A DNA stretch of 64,000 nt, from assembly GCA_030765065.1 (NCBI GenBank), contig CM060979.1, positions 107,372,350 through 107,436,349 on the forward strand. The letters run 5' to 3'. The stretch is from Deroplatys truncata (Eukaryota > Arthropoda > Insecta > Mantodea > Mantidae). This document shows positions 1-12,503 of this stretch, in pieces. Position 1 is the first letter of the stretch, and the number at the start of each line of letters is the position of its first letter. Below the pieces are notes generated by a model. That model saw only the letters and a program-made list of their open reading frames with translations. It ran no database searches and had not been told where the DNA came from. The position numbers and the translations under genes were made by a program.

Positions 1-290
1 GAGAGGACCCGGTTGCTCCAGTGCCCACCTGGGGTGTTTAAATTCAAATTCTTAGGGACCCTGCCCTCTGCCTGTCGTGCCTCCTGGTCCGGCAAACCTC
101 TAGCTCCTCTCACCTGATCCCTCCTTCCCTCCTGGGACATAGGAAAAAAACTTCTGCTTGGGTCGAGGTGCTAAGTCCCTCGCCGCTTAGAATCCCAATC
201 CTAGAGTAGTTTGTGAGAAAATAAAGAAAATAAAGAACTTTTCTACATTTAAAGCCTTGCTTCCGGCGCGGGGGGGTCGGTTCTTAAAGA
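1..290. other. GC-richer segment, no gene seen
   Basis: This stretch is clearly richer in G and C than the next 10 kb and ends in AATAAAG-like runs around 219-236. It could be the tail of a transposable element cut by the window edge. No open frame or tRNA-like promoter boxes are convincing. Confidence 0.3.
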
Positions 291-645
291 ATCTTCGTGT
301 ACATAATTTGTTTTAAGATGATTTCTTGATGTTATTTGCCAATGTTTTACAATTTCGTCGATGCATTTACTAAACAGTGCAAGAGAGGTTGTATTTGATA
401 GGTTTGCAGTCTTATTGGAATTCCGTTATCATATGTAGCAGAAGTAAAACAACTATGTTCGATACAAAGAAAAGTGCAGACAATAGAAATTAATATCTTT
501 CCGGGAATACTAGGGCAGACAAGATTTAACAAAGTGCCAGATATAAACATAAGAGAAACGTGACGTCTAACATATATTAGCTACTGGATTTTAGATCGTC
601 TGAGAAAGGGTATCTCGTAATAGGAGCATATGAGAGATTACATAT

Positions 646-1660
646 CATTGTAGTTCAAGTGGCCACCCTGCATGTCAACACACAGACCATTGTTCCTCCG
701 TTGCGCTCAACACTCTCTGCGGTTGATCAGATGTTATAATGCTGATGGATTCCACAATCCTTTCACACAGTTGACGCAGCTTTGTGATTTTAAACTTGGA
801 CATAAGAACACTTGTTCCAACCCCACGAGAGTTTAAGTAAGGATATACAGTAAGATGACCTCGGAGCCTAGACACCAATGAACCTCTATCATCCACCGTC
901 CTGGGAACATGCCACTGCGTTAGTCGTGAACAATCAGAGCAATGAGGATAAGTCGTGTCCTACTGGAACGCAACTGTATTCACAATTCGATCAGCCTCCA
1001 ATTGTGGTTTCAGGAAAATCTGAAGCATATCAAGGTAACTTGTATGTTATCGTTTGCTCCATAAACATGAATGGTCCATAAATCTTAGTTTTGGTCATTC
1101 CTAGCCACACATGCACCATTGAAGTGTTTCTCTACCATTGTAGCACCTCATGAGAACTATTGTCAGCTCATAGCCGGCAGCTGTAGTGATTTACAAAATC
1201 ACAAGTGTGAAATGTGGTCTCGTATGAGCACAGAAGGTTGTCCAACAGGTTATATTTTCAACGACCTCCAAAAGTTCAGCACTCATTTCAATTCGGGCTG
1301 CATAATCTTCCTCTTGCAGTTGATACATTACCGAATGTGATATACGTGTTCTTCTTCAGAGTGAAACGAAGAGTATACTAAAAATTGGTCCATGCAATGT
1401 TGAACTCAAGGCTCACCTGGCGAACGGAAGTACGTTTTTCAAAAGCCCCTTGAATTCTTGTGCTGTGTCGTCAGATTTTGAAGGTCGTCCAGAACGTTTT
1501 CTAACAAGCATCCTGCCTAATCGCCTGAATTTATTAGCAGGAAGCCTGATATTGGTACTTGTTGGTGGCTTCTTTCCATATCTTCGATGGTACAGCCCGC
1601 GCACTTCCTCAAATGTGTACCCACCAAGTTGCCAGAAAATAGTGACCATACTCTATGTAT
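646..1660 (-). pseudogene. Decayed Tc1/mariner-like transposase with DUF4817-type HTH
   Basis: Reading the minus strand from about 1660 down to 650 gives the order expected of an insect DUF4817-type transposase of the IS630/Tc1/mariner superfamily. First comes an N-terminal helix-turn-helix part with YHRRYGKKPPTSTNIRL and then KRSGRPSKSDD (1413-1649). A middle part follows with LDMLQIFLKPQLEA and a QQDGA-like remnant near 950. Last is a C-terminal part with ITKLRQLCERIVESI and a VC ending (675-896). The pieces lie in different frames with several stops, so no transposase can be made. Family members are usually about 330-350 residues, so the remnant is near full length. I could not find terminal inverted repeats. 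The match is by motif order only. Confidence 0.6.
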
Positions 1661-2700
1661 AGAGAACGTATTTTCAAAACACCTGTGATAGAAAACAATG
1701 CATTGTTTCCTTTAAAATGAATATTTACTTTGACACTCATGTGATCCTTAAGTTTTTGTTCCAGGAGACCATTCATATGTTGTTTTCCGATTTCCGTTTC
1801 ATTTGTTTACAAATATTCAGCATCTCTCTCTCACTTCTTATTACTTTATCCCGCAACAACAATACCAGTCACAAACTACAGGAATGTAGCCCAGTAATGC
1901 ACTTCGTTGAGCGCTCACTTTCCCTGCTCAAGGTGTCGAGTTGGATGCTTGCCTAAGAAGAGACGATGCCATTTAAGTGTAAAAAGAAGACAGTCTAATA
2001 AGAATATGTAGGTTTACAATGTGTGAAAGAACTGCGGGACAAAGCTTTGGCAATCCGACGACGCTTGTAGTTAAGTAAACTTGACACAACACAGACTCAT
2101 TTAAGGGTTATTTTAGCTGTATATTATCACACCTTGGAACCATGTAATAATAATTAATCCTGAATTATTTTGGAAACGTTCGTTTTTTATTTTATTTCCT
2201 TATTACTTAAATGTTTATTTAAAAGGAACTACCAAATGACACTTTTAATCGGAGCAGTCCTAGCGGAATGATACGTAATTGATTGATAGTGCTTCAAATT
2301 GCAGCATAGCAAGGGCTGGTGCTGTTGTAACTTCGGTTAGGTATGAAAAATCAGTCACTGAAATACTTTTCAGTCTCTATATAATTAAATAATGAACGAT
2401 GATACTATTATTCGCACTGGTTTCTGTAGAATCCTTGCGGAGTTGAACAATTAAGCATTTCCAATTGAATTGCAGATAAACAGTTTTATGATAGTAATAA
2501 ATTCCTTTAAGTGAAACAAAAGTTACCTGAGGACTCCTTAGGATTTTGTTTGAGATAAATATTAATCAATGTGCAAACCAAGATAAGAGCAATTAAGTTT
2601 AATTTTTTTATAAACTCAGAGCTTGGTGGGTTAAAAAGTTTGAAAACCTTGAAAAGTTTGGTGTGAGTTAATATGGTTACCACTCACACTAGATTTAGGT
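1661..2700. other. AT-rich intergenic DNA, nothing recognised
   Basis: Short open frames only, none with recognisable protein character. No tRNA-like boxes, tandem repeats or terminal repeats were seen. Confidence 0.4.
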
Positions 2701-2710
2701 CCCATTGTTT

Positions 2711-3552
2711 ACTTTCTCTACCACGTGCTTAGTAAGTAGAGAAGGTAAGTATTGTATTTCACCCAAAAATTTAATATAGAAATTTTACCGTAAATATACG
2801 TTTTGAGCCCCGAAATCCAAAACAAAGCAATTTTTGAAGTACCGCGTGTGTATGTCTGTGAACAGCATAACCGCAAAAGGAAATGTCTTATAAACACCAA
2901 ACTTAGTCTTTAAGTTCAAAGATGCAGCAGGAAGATTTCAAGAAAATCCTTCACCCAAAATACCATTTTCATCAAAGATTTTTCGAAATTTTCTATTTTC
3001 TCAAAAATGGCTCAAATTATTTTGATCAAAATATTAATACTTTGATGTGTATACATGACAAAATGTATATCTTGAATTTTTTGGGGAATAGCCTGTGAAG
3101 TCCTCTTCAGTCGGAACGAATTTTGTGTAATTACGCATAAATAGTAAATCATAAGAGAGACGGGACCGTACAACACAAAAAATTTGGTACTCCTTAAAAT
3201 ACACAACTTATTTTGTGGCATTGACCATTTGCGAGTTATACGCAGTTATGGTTTGAAATTTTTCATTAATTTGTCATATTTAAGTGTTGTGCTGTTGAGT
3301 TGTTTCTCGAGATGTCGTAGAAAGAGTATGGAATTTGTAGGCCAGCATACAGTGACTAGCCTTTAAACTCTATTTTTGATTCGTTTTCCTTATCCCCCCT
3401 TATACCTACAACGATATGTGTAATGAAACTATTCCTGCAAAGATTTATTTCGATTAACATGAAGTAGGTAGAAGAATAAGCTATTTTTTGTGGGATCTGT
3501 ATAGAAATAAACGATAGTAGCAAGAGAAAGTCATGTGAATGAAACGCATCCT
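2711..3552 (-). repeat. AR dispersed repeat, copy 1 (minus orientation)
   Basis: This is a near complete copy of an AT-rich repeat found at least eight times in the window. Landmarks in minus orientation are CACCCAAAAATTTAATATAG, a block related to GAACAGCATAAC, and the far end GAGAAAGTCATGTGAATG at about 3520. Its 3' tip (left end here) carries a perfect 8-bp inverted pair, TTCTCTAC (2714-2721) and GTAGAGAA (2736-2743), around a 14-base loop. No protein is encoded. The family is probably a non-autonomous mobile element of undetermined class. Confidence 0.7.
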
Positions 3553-4360
3553 ACCTGTTTTTAACCTTATTTTCTTTAAAGATTCAGAAACACGTGCTCG
3601 TCAGCTCAGCTGATGAGATTGATATATCAAGCTGGTTTAAGTAATTTGCTCCTTCTAACCATTGGTCTAGTTAATCCCGGATTGCTGTACTGTTTATTCG
3701 CGTGGCCCCTATAGATTCTTGTATATTTTTGAACAAATGACTTTGTTACTTATTTTGTACTGTGCTCATTTGAACGCATTACTTCAATTTTAACTCACTG
3801 AATTTTTAGGTTAACATGTTTTGTTACTGCTTATGAAACTTACGAGCAACATTTATTGGTTTAACTTTCATTCGACTTGAGCTATAGGCAGCATTCTCAA
3901 AAAGAATAAAGAAAAGAGAAGCAGCAGAAAACCTGGTCCCAAACAAATGCTTGAGTTTGCATAAGCCCCAGTGCCGCAGCAATGCGACCCATATTGAGTA
4001 GCGGAATGGCAGAGACAAGGGGTGGGTTATTGATATTATGTTGATCCTAGCCTCAAAGGGCATGTAGAATGCATGATACGTCAGCTGGGATCAAGATCCA
4101 TCCGACTCAACCTGAATGCCAATGTCTTGCGATACCTGCCGATGGCGAAGAGGCAAAGGCGAAATAAATTACGTGTGCCACAGTGTGAGCTCAAACAATA
4201 AACATTCAAATAACGCTGTGCATCTTTTGACTTTATACTGAAGTTAGTTTAAATAAAAACTTCAAAAGCTTTTAATCAGCAGCAAGCAGCTTTAGTGCTG
4301 GATAAGTACACGGGAGTATGTGTATGTATGTGTCAAGGTTCATTATATTAACTTAACGGT
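3553..4360. other. Intergenic DNA, no gene seen
   Basis: No coding similarity, tRNA-like boxes or terminal repeats were recognised. Confidence 0.35.
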
Positions 4361-4525
4361 TGCCGGCCCTCGTAGCCGTGGTCGCTGGAGTGTATAGCTT
4401 CGGCGCTCCGCCAAGCTGAGGGTCGCGGGTTTGAGTCCCGCCATGGGCATGGGTGTTTGTGTGTCTCTGTGAGTTGCGGTAATAAGCGGTAAAGAATACA
4501 GTAAACACACTAATAATAAACTGGG
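4361..4525 (+). mobile_element. tRNA-derived SINE
   Basis: An A-box-like TAGCCGTGGTCGCTGGAGTG is followed about 45 bases later by a B-box-like GGGTTTGAGTCCCGCC, the spacing of an internal RNA polymerase III promoter. The acceptor ends do not pair as a functional tRNA, and a non-tRNA body with TGTGTGTCTCTGTGAG follows. This fits a SINE rather than a tRNA gene. The 3' boundary is uncertain. Confidence 0.6.
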
Positions 4526-4876
4526 TAAACAAGGAAACTTAAGAAAAAAAGAAACGATGTGAGCTAGTAAAAAAAGCAGCGTGTATATTATGACGCGTGA
4601 AAATGTAAAAAAGATAATTTGACAACATAAGAGGAAGACTTCATAACAGTTTGCAAATGCCAGTTGAAGATTTCATTCCTGACAAGATGTTAATAAGATT
4701 TTTAACAGTGACTTCCAAATTTTTATATATTTCATGGCTTTTGTAATGGCTAACTTAAATACTGTTGGAACTGATTGTGTGCCTGCATCAAAAGTTCAAT
4801 ACAGTATCTCTCTCTCCCCCCAAACGCCAAGGTGAGGAGTGTAGTATTCATTTTAAGTATTTTGTTTGATCTGCGT
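4526..4876. other. Spacer between two SINEs
   Basis: A/T-rich with a pyrimidine run at about 4807-4820. No gene seen. Confidence 0.35.
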
Positions 4877-5175
4877 CATGGCGGAGTGGGCTGGAGCGTG
4901 GAGCTCTGGTTCCCGGTCATGGAATGCGTCTAGGTTCGATCCCACCCATGGAGGTTAGGAAACGGTGCCCACTCAGCATCATGAGGAAATTGAGGTAGAC
5001 AGCGAACCCGACCACGAGAGCAACATCCAGGTTACGGGATGCGTAATGCTGGCCACATTACCTCCTCGTAAAGGTTGGATAATCGCCAACCACTACCGCG
5101 CGTAAGTACGCGTGGTGCGGCAGTCAGGTTGGTCGGCCCAGGGCTCAACATGGCTGTAGTACCACGGTATTATTA
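4877..5175 (+). mobile_element. tRNA-derived SINE of a second family
   Basis: The head has an A-box-like GGCGGAGTGGGCTGGAGC and a B-box-like AGGTTCGATCCCACC. A GC-rich body follows, with CCACATTACCTCCTCGTAAA and CAACCACTACCGCGCG, ending in CATGGCTGTAGTACCACGG. The body is unlike the SINE at 4361, so this is a different family. Flanking duplications were not resolved. Confidence 0.6.
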
Positions 5176-5709
5176 ATATTACTATTATTGTTGCTAAGTG
5201 GTTAACATAACAATTCAACTTCTATGATCTGTGCCAGCAGAACAATGACTTTGTTTTTTACTCTATTTTTCGCCGTTTACTTTTTCAAAGGATTAAAATC
5301 AGAGCTGAAACCAAGAGATCCACTCATGTGATCTCTCTACGTGTATTTGATACATAGGTCTTTTCTCAAAAACTGGGTTACTGTCAATATAGGTGCATAG
5401 CTAGGCCTCGCTGTTCATTTTGGGAGCCATAGCCCAGTTTAATCTATAGTGTATGCGCTTCTCTGCTAATAAATTGATTTAGAATTACATCTGTATTCTT
5501 AAATTGGATAATAATTAAGTTTTATTTGAATTATCTGTCGATTGTTTTGTGAGCACTTTGCATATTAAATAGATTTTACTATCCAAGCCGTATATTTAAA
5601 GTACAATAAGTTTTATATTGTGTCCAAATATAGGCATATTCTTTGAATCCTAAATATGTATTTTTAGAACTTAAGCTCCTTATATTTAGCTTTCTGTTTC
5701 TGCCAATAG
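5176..5709. other. AT-rich intergenic DNA, nothing recognised
   Basis: No coding similarity or repeat structure seen. Confidence 0.35.
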
Positions 5710-6110
5710 AAGAACCCAAAAAGCTGGAAGTAGATACATTTTATACTTAGTCCTTTAAATCCGCAAAGCGAAGTTTTCCGAAAGTTCTCTATCCCAAACA
5801 ATAGCTCCATGGAAAAATTTCCGCTAGTTTTAATTTCTCAAAATGGTTCTAAACATTTGGATTTGACTTTTATAATTAGAATGAGAAAATGTGCATTTCT
5901 GTTAACAAAATTACAGCATTTCTGAAGTCCTAATTATTCTTAATGAATTTTATGTTCCCGAAAAATTATAAAAGTAGAAAATTACTACGAAAAAATGTAC
6001 AGCAGTTAAATGTATATGTTATTAATTTGTACCTTTTCGAGACATTAACCATTCCTCAAATACGTTAAAAATTTTCCCAGTTGCAAATCGAATCGATGCG
6101 CTAGGCTATA
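5710..6110 (-). repeat. Strongly diverged AR repeat fragment
   Basis: Several blocks can be aligned by eye to AR copy 1 in the same order and orientation, for example TTTCTCAAAATGGTTCTAAA and TTCTGAAGTCCT. Identity is much lower than between the other copies, suggesting an old insertion. Confidence 0.4.
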
Positions 6111-9100
6111 AATATTAAAGCTAACTGCTTTAGTAAAGGCCTGCAAACAGATAATTTGCACTCCTTTCTTCATAATTAACAAAGATTGGTTTTATAAAAC
6201 TTGAGTGTAGTATTCGCATCATATATTACGTTCGTAGTATAAAATTGCGTATGAAGTTACTGTCATTTATTTCCAACTAACAAAAGGAAAGAAATTGCTG
6301 AAATAATGGTTATCCCTGCGAATTTAATGTTAATTACCTCTAACTTTTCTTATAAGTATTTCCAGATTATGAATAGTTGCAAAGAGAAACCATAGTTTAC
6401 TTATTTGTTAGAGATTAGATTCCAATGAGATTTTTTATTTTGTTCGAATAATTTCTTTCTTCTAATCTTTATAAACTTTGATTCAATAGTGAAATGGCGT
6501 AGTTAAATCCTCAAGAGTTATAATTTTCTCCAGGTGAGTTTATTCTCTATTCTATTAATAAAATTAAAACGTTAAATAGTATTACTACAAACATTAGGAG
6601 AAACTAGGATTCATGCATTTTCGGAGACTCAACACATTAGCAGCTAGCTCTTCAGCTCATTTCTTGGTATTCCTCAAATTTATTTGATGAAATGTCTGTT
6701 GTGTATATAATTGCCAGAAAATAAGGTAACGCTTACTACGACAGAAATGCTTTCATGTCGAGGTGATTTGCATTTCTGAAGCATTTTGTGCACTAACAAG
6801 CTTTCCTCTTTTATGTATTTGCTCAAATAACAAGCATTTTTTTCGTTGCAGGTAAGGAAGCAAGTCAGCTGTGTGTCGTCTAAGGTAAGTTGTCCATTTT
6901 GAACAGGCTCATTACTGCACTGTTCCATCGGTAATAAATAGCTTGCCACACCCCTTTTGTTTTTGCAAAGGTCGTTGCCATTTCACGCAAGGCTGAGTAC
7001 GAGTGGTTAGCATATCGACGTTTTCACGTGGAGGAGCATCTGAAAATGTGTTCTGTGTACATTTGAGTGCAAAATAAATACCAGCAGTTCCCAACAAATG
7101 GCTCCACCGAAATTACAAACGATGGCACGTTATGGAATTTATAAAGCTGTAAACATATTCCAGAAAAGAGTAGATGTCGTTGAATATCGATTATAATCAG
7201 TGCCACTAATAATTCTGGTGTAAGATATGCACGAAGGATATGCATTCAAGATACCTTTCCTAGTGTTTTATTTGATACTGTTTTAGCTCATTTATTTAAA
7301 AAGATGTAGCTTAATGGCTATGGCATATAAAAGTATTATACAGGATGTAATTAATCCATACCTAGATGATCACATGTGTCTATGGTGTGACCTTTTCCCG
7401 ATCACCGTAATGTTGCTGAAAGACAGGATACAGTCCCTTTTCTCCCCTTTGTAAGCAAGTAAGTCTATTTACGTAAAACAGGGATAAGTATTAATTGACT
7501 GAAGTAGTATGTATAAGGTGACCTATTTGAATCCTTTTTACGTTGCTAGTATCCTGAGATCTTGACTAGATGAAGCACCTCTAGCTTCGCTCCGTGATTC
7601 AACTAGTAGAGCACACAGCATAAAATATTATTTCAAGCAATAAAAATCATATGTTTTCCTTGCCTTTGCAAAGTAAACCCCAGCGAACAGTAAACACACC
7701 TGCTCGAGGTTTCTATCGCCTCATACTTTTAGTATCAGATGCTATATTTTATTTCAAATACAGCTGGCATTAGTATGCCTGGTCTACGTTAATATGAGGG
7801 ACGCACTGTCTTGAATTGCATTTAATTTTTTACACCAACATCTGCAATATGCCACTAGTTTGTCATTCTGGACTAGATCCTGGTGAAAGAAAGGACAGCG
7901 GATTTCAAATGAATGCATTACAGCACATTTCTTCTAGGCGTATATGCGTGTACATAGAAAAGAGGGACCAAGGGCAGTGATCAACTCCTCAGGGAATCAG
8001 AGACGATTAGTGTTTGGGCAGTATTAACTATCGCATAAAGCATACACAGAAGGGGAGAGAAAGTGACATTACTTAGATGGACTTAGGCGCTATTCAGCGT
8101 CGTACCCTTCCAACTTGGCCTCGTCTGATTATCGCCTCTTCGGGACTTCGAAGAGACATATATCAGGTCTTCTTATCGCGGAGTCTGGACATGGTACGAC
8201 GCTTTCTGAATAAGTGGATCTAGTGGTCTGAAGAAGCTGCCACACATCTTGTATCACTCAAGTGCTTACAACTCTAAGGAGATTATAATGAGAGAGTGGA
8301 GCTTTCTATTGGGATGTGAATTATTAGACAAATTATTATATCTCGTAAAATGAAGCGCGTCCCTCGTAGAAATGTTGAAACCTAATTTTAAACAATGCCT
8401 CAGGTAAATGCAGTAGCGTTTCGTGTAAATAAGAAATGCAATGTTTATTGAAACGGTAATAAACTTACATATTGATGACAATAACATAGGTGACACAGTA
8501 GTAGCGTATTACGAAGTCCTTATAAACTCTACTGGAGAGCCGCTGTTGTTTCAAAAGCGGAACTACCAGTTAAGTTTCTGTATTTGTCCGCACTGCGAAA
8601 GCAACCATGGATTATTCAAGATGTATTGACCTTGACATTACTGCTGTATTGTTTTCACTTTGTGGAGGACTGCTAGACATAAACAGCAATTGACAGGGGT
8701 GTTGTTCTATCACGTTAATGTTTAACCGTTGTTGATTGTGTTCTAGATCGATTGTTTAATAACAGTAGCACTTCGTAGTGATCTGATAACTGTAAATGAC
8801 TGTTCGATTTATCCAATCATTTTTAGAAGTTATAAATATTGAAGTATTTTATTAGCTCCACGTATGGACGCCAATTTGAGAAGATAGTTTGTTTTGTTAC
8901 GTTATTTGCACCATGCTTTGGGCGTCAATTTGAAGTAGTTTGTATTGAAGGAGTTGTATTATATTTTAACTCTTGGGGAGCCGAAATTTTAGTAGTTGCA
9001 ACCGCACGTATAGTAAACAGTTTCCGGTAGCCTTCGCCCCAAATGAACCTTCAGGTGTCCTTTGCGCCAAGTTTAAAAAAAATATTAACTTTGTAATTTG

Positions 9101-9870
9101 ATTGTTTCTTTAAAAATTATATATTTGTTTGCCTCGGCTGCGTCAGTATTATTGTGAGAGACATGGATGTCTTGGCAGGGTTGTGGTGCGACTAAGAATG
9201 TAGGCTTACACAAATTATAATTTTACTTCAATTCTTTTATTAATGCTTGACACGATTTAATTAATTCTTCACTGATATAAACAGAGAGCTGTGAGATATT
9301 TTTATTAAATACTTGCACTTTTTAACACGTAAACATTTTTGTCTCACACAAAATACGTATTAAATCTCTCGAGGACGCATCTCGCATCCAGTTGCAAACA
9401 CTTTCTGCAGGCAACTGAATTGATTTCAACCGCCTAAACTTGTAAATTTCTGTATTTCAAGTCTGATTGGCTATTCCTAATCCAATAGAATACCTTCATT
9501 TAACTAAAGCTTTTTCTGGTTGTTGATTGGCTATTTTTAAACTGTCTCAAAATGTACATTATTGTTGCTCCAGTAATGACTAGTAGCATTTAAACTTTCA
9601 AGTTCATTATTGCCTCAAGGTTACCTCATTGTTATCTCATTGTTACCTCATTGTTAGCAACTTTTAACCTATTATTCTCACAGCTCCTACATTATTAATT
9701 ACCTAATATATTCACATAATATTACTACACATGGATACAATAATACAAACATATACAATGATTGTTACATATAATGTTTATATATTGTTACAAACACATA
9801 TTGCTTTAAGGCGGGCTGTTATTGAATTTTATGTATATATATTATATAATTAGACTGAAATCATTTTAGT
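6111..9870. other. Intergenic DNA without a recognisable gene
   Basis: Several short open frames exist on both strands (for example minus 6680-7245), but none has a motif I recognise. A 12-bp near-inverted pair around AGCGTCGTACC (about 8096) and GGTACGACGCT (about 8195) spans roughly 110 bases. A short run of CTCATTGTTA-type repeats lies at about 9620-9655. Confidence 0.35.
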
Positions 9871-9873
9871 GTT

Positions 9874-9989
9874 TAAAATACTGCCTCAATATTGTGCAAA
9901 AAATTAATGCTGAGCGTTTCTTGAATATCTCTAAGCAAAACACCTTTAGTCAGCTCGCTATGACACCTACAGGTTGAGGCAGTATTTTA
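9874..9989. mobile_element. Miniature inverted-repeat element, 116 bp
   Basis: The arm TAAAATACTGCCTCAA (9874-9889) is matched perfectly by its reverse complement at 9974-9989, enclosing 84 bases with no coding content. The outer dinucleotide is TA on both sides, as in Tc1/mariner-type insertions, so it may be a very small MITE. A simple hairpin of another origin is not excluded. Confidence 0.5.
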
Positions 9990-10377
9990 TATCACAACAC
10001 TGTGAATGCCAGAGTGATTGTAGTGTAAATTAACATTATTATATGACAATGATTTTAGATGTTTGTTAGCTATAAGCATTGTTAGGAAATAAGTTTACAC
10101 AGCCTCACTGAAACTGACAATAGGAGTGGGTAACAATGAAGCGATGGGGTGAGTTGTTTATCACTAAGAAGAGACAAACAAATGACGTCAGGGTAGCGTG
10201 CCTTTCTTTAGAAATGGAGGGAATATCTTCCCTAGAGCATATGTATTAGTAATTATGATTAGCTGACAAAACAGACGCTAATGTTGGCGCGATTTAGTAA
10301 CCAATAGCAGCTCTATTATAATGTTTAGGCATATTGGGGTGAGGGAGTATAAATTCTCGAGCCAAAAGCAAGTATCG

Positions 10378-10625
10378 CGCAGTTCTACAGAATCATTCAC
10401 GAGGTACACATCACGCAGTTCTACAGAATCATCCACGAGGTAAACGTCGCGCAGTTCTACAGAATCTCTCGCGAGGTACATATTACGCAGTTCTACAGAA
10501 TCTCTCGCGAGGTACAGATTACGCAGTTCTACAGAATCATTCGCGAGGTACACATCACGCAGTTCTCAGCAATATCTCGCGAGGTACACATTACTCAGTG
10601 CTACAGAATCTCTCGCGTCGTAAAG
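10378..10625. repeat. 36-bp minisatellite, about seven units
   Basis: The unit begins CGCAGTTCTACAGAATC and continues with a TCGCGAGGTACA-like half. About seven head-to-tail copies lie here, with scattered substitutions. Because 36 is divisible by three, the minus strand of units 1-5 reads as a 12-residue repeat of the form YLARDSVELRN. Unit 6 (near 10565-10580) has a clustered change that puts TGA in this frame. There is no CRISPR-like spacer pattern, since the units are contiguous. Confidence 0.85.
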
Positions 10626-12500
10626 TTAGTTACAAAATGTGAAGTACGCGTACGACAGTAATTATATTCGGAAATATAACAGTTTCAGTCAGGCGCGTAT
10701 AAAGATTACAGATGTAAACTATTAATTAAGTGTGACGGCAACAAAAGTGTAAAAACAAATTCTTTTATCAGTGTTATATTTTAGTAACAATTCCTTTCCG
10801 TTTGCACACCCTGCTTAGAGATATTTGCTCAATTGAGTAATAATAGCTAGCCGGAGGACAAAGAACCCAAATTTTAAAAAAAATAATAAAGCAATAACAG
10901 GCGCTCAGCAAATAAGATAACACGAACAGATTACTGCGACAAGGTTATTACTGCTATTGTTTTACATTGTGCGCTATTTTCCCATGAATTTCTGCGAGGC
11001 TTCCAATACGGAGTGCGAGAAAACAATGTGCAGAGTTTGTAGAGCAGAAAGGCAGTACCAAACTAAGGAATTTGAGGTTAAGTGCATGTGATCGAAGATG
11101 TAATATAATAACAGACGTGTTGCGTGAACATAATTGAAATCTGCTGTATGAAACACCTTCATTTTCCAGCAAAATGAAATGTAATTGACACGACGAGTGA
11201 TACACACTGCCTGAACTAGTGTGTACTGTTGTTTCACAATGAGAAACTGATCATTACCTACAATATGAGCGTTTTTACCGTACAACGGGACTTAAAAGTG
11301 CTGAATATTTCCTGCACACTGTGATTCATGTTACATGTCCCCAAAAAGTGCGGAGTGAAAACTCAAATGTATGTGCTTCTTAATGTATTACAGAAAAGTG
11401 TAAAAAATATAAAAATTTAGCATCTAAATTTATTATTGCTTAATTAATTTCAACAATCCCCTTTAACTGCTCAATGTGATCATGTTCATGCTGGCAAACA
11501 ACTTAGTGGTGCAACAAGAATCGGTATATTTCGGGAATATTGACACAAACTAGCAAGTGTGTCTACTAGTAGTATAAGTCTCGCCAGGGATATTGGCATA
11601 TGACCTTCAGGGCTAGCCCAGTCAGCCAGCCTTCTGATGTTTCAATACCTCCCTTGCAAGTAGCACGTGGTTCCTTCTGTCCAGTTGTGGTCCAGTTCCT
11701 TCCACCGTATACAAATCCCGTCTCACCTTGCACCATTCTTCGAGCTGCAGCCCCGTATGTGTCATACATCTTTTCTCTATCTGTCTCTTTCTATTTCTCA
11801 TGACTCGCAACGTAGCTTTCCATTAAAATTTTCACATGCCAAAATCCGTGGCGCAACCTGTACTGTATTACCCGTCTGACGAAAGAGTGTAACTTTCAGG
11901 CAAGGTTGCTAATGTGCCACGGCTAGATTTAGGCAGGAGAGATAACACCCGAACGAGGCTACAGTACAGTCTGACCATCAAATCAACACAACGTACACTG
12001 CCGTGTAGTGGCCCATTCCCCTAGATCAACATAGTATTTTTCCCTCGGTAAGGTTTCCACGTTCAGACCAATGTTTGTCTCCACCTAGTCAGTAACAGTT
12101 TTATGTGACTGCCCTGAAACACAATTCAGGGGATAAAAACTAACCAATGAACGATATTTTTAATTTATGTGGAATCGAAGGGTAGTTAGGATACCACCTG
12201 TATGAAAGAGTTTCGATTGGTTCACAAGGCATTTATTCACCCTTAAGAAGGAGTGAAGCATTATTTGCACGTGTAGTTAAACTGAACGATAGCTACGAAT
12301 TTATATATATGAGAGCTTTCATCAGCGACATGCAGACAAACGTTAAGTTGTCACTACTAAACAACAATAAAAAACGGTAGAGTAGCAAAAAACAAATAAA
12401 TAAATAATAATGTGTAAGTTGTAATGTTACTTTTCAGTAGTTCGGCCATACTTTGGGAGTAGTGATAGGCCAGATTTTATGCACGCCAGTATAGGTAATG
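10626..12500. other. Intergenic DNA, no gene seen
   Basis: A somewhat GC-richer, pyrimidine-rich patch lies at 11570-11880, with overlapping short frames on both strands and no recognisable motif. Nothing else was identified. Confidence 0.35.
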
Positions 12501-12503
12501 AAA

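Noticed and set aside
10378-10625. CRISPR array
   Set aside because: The units are contiguous without unique spacers, and the surroundings are eukaryotic.
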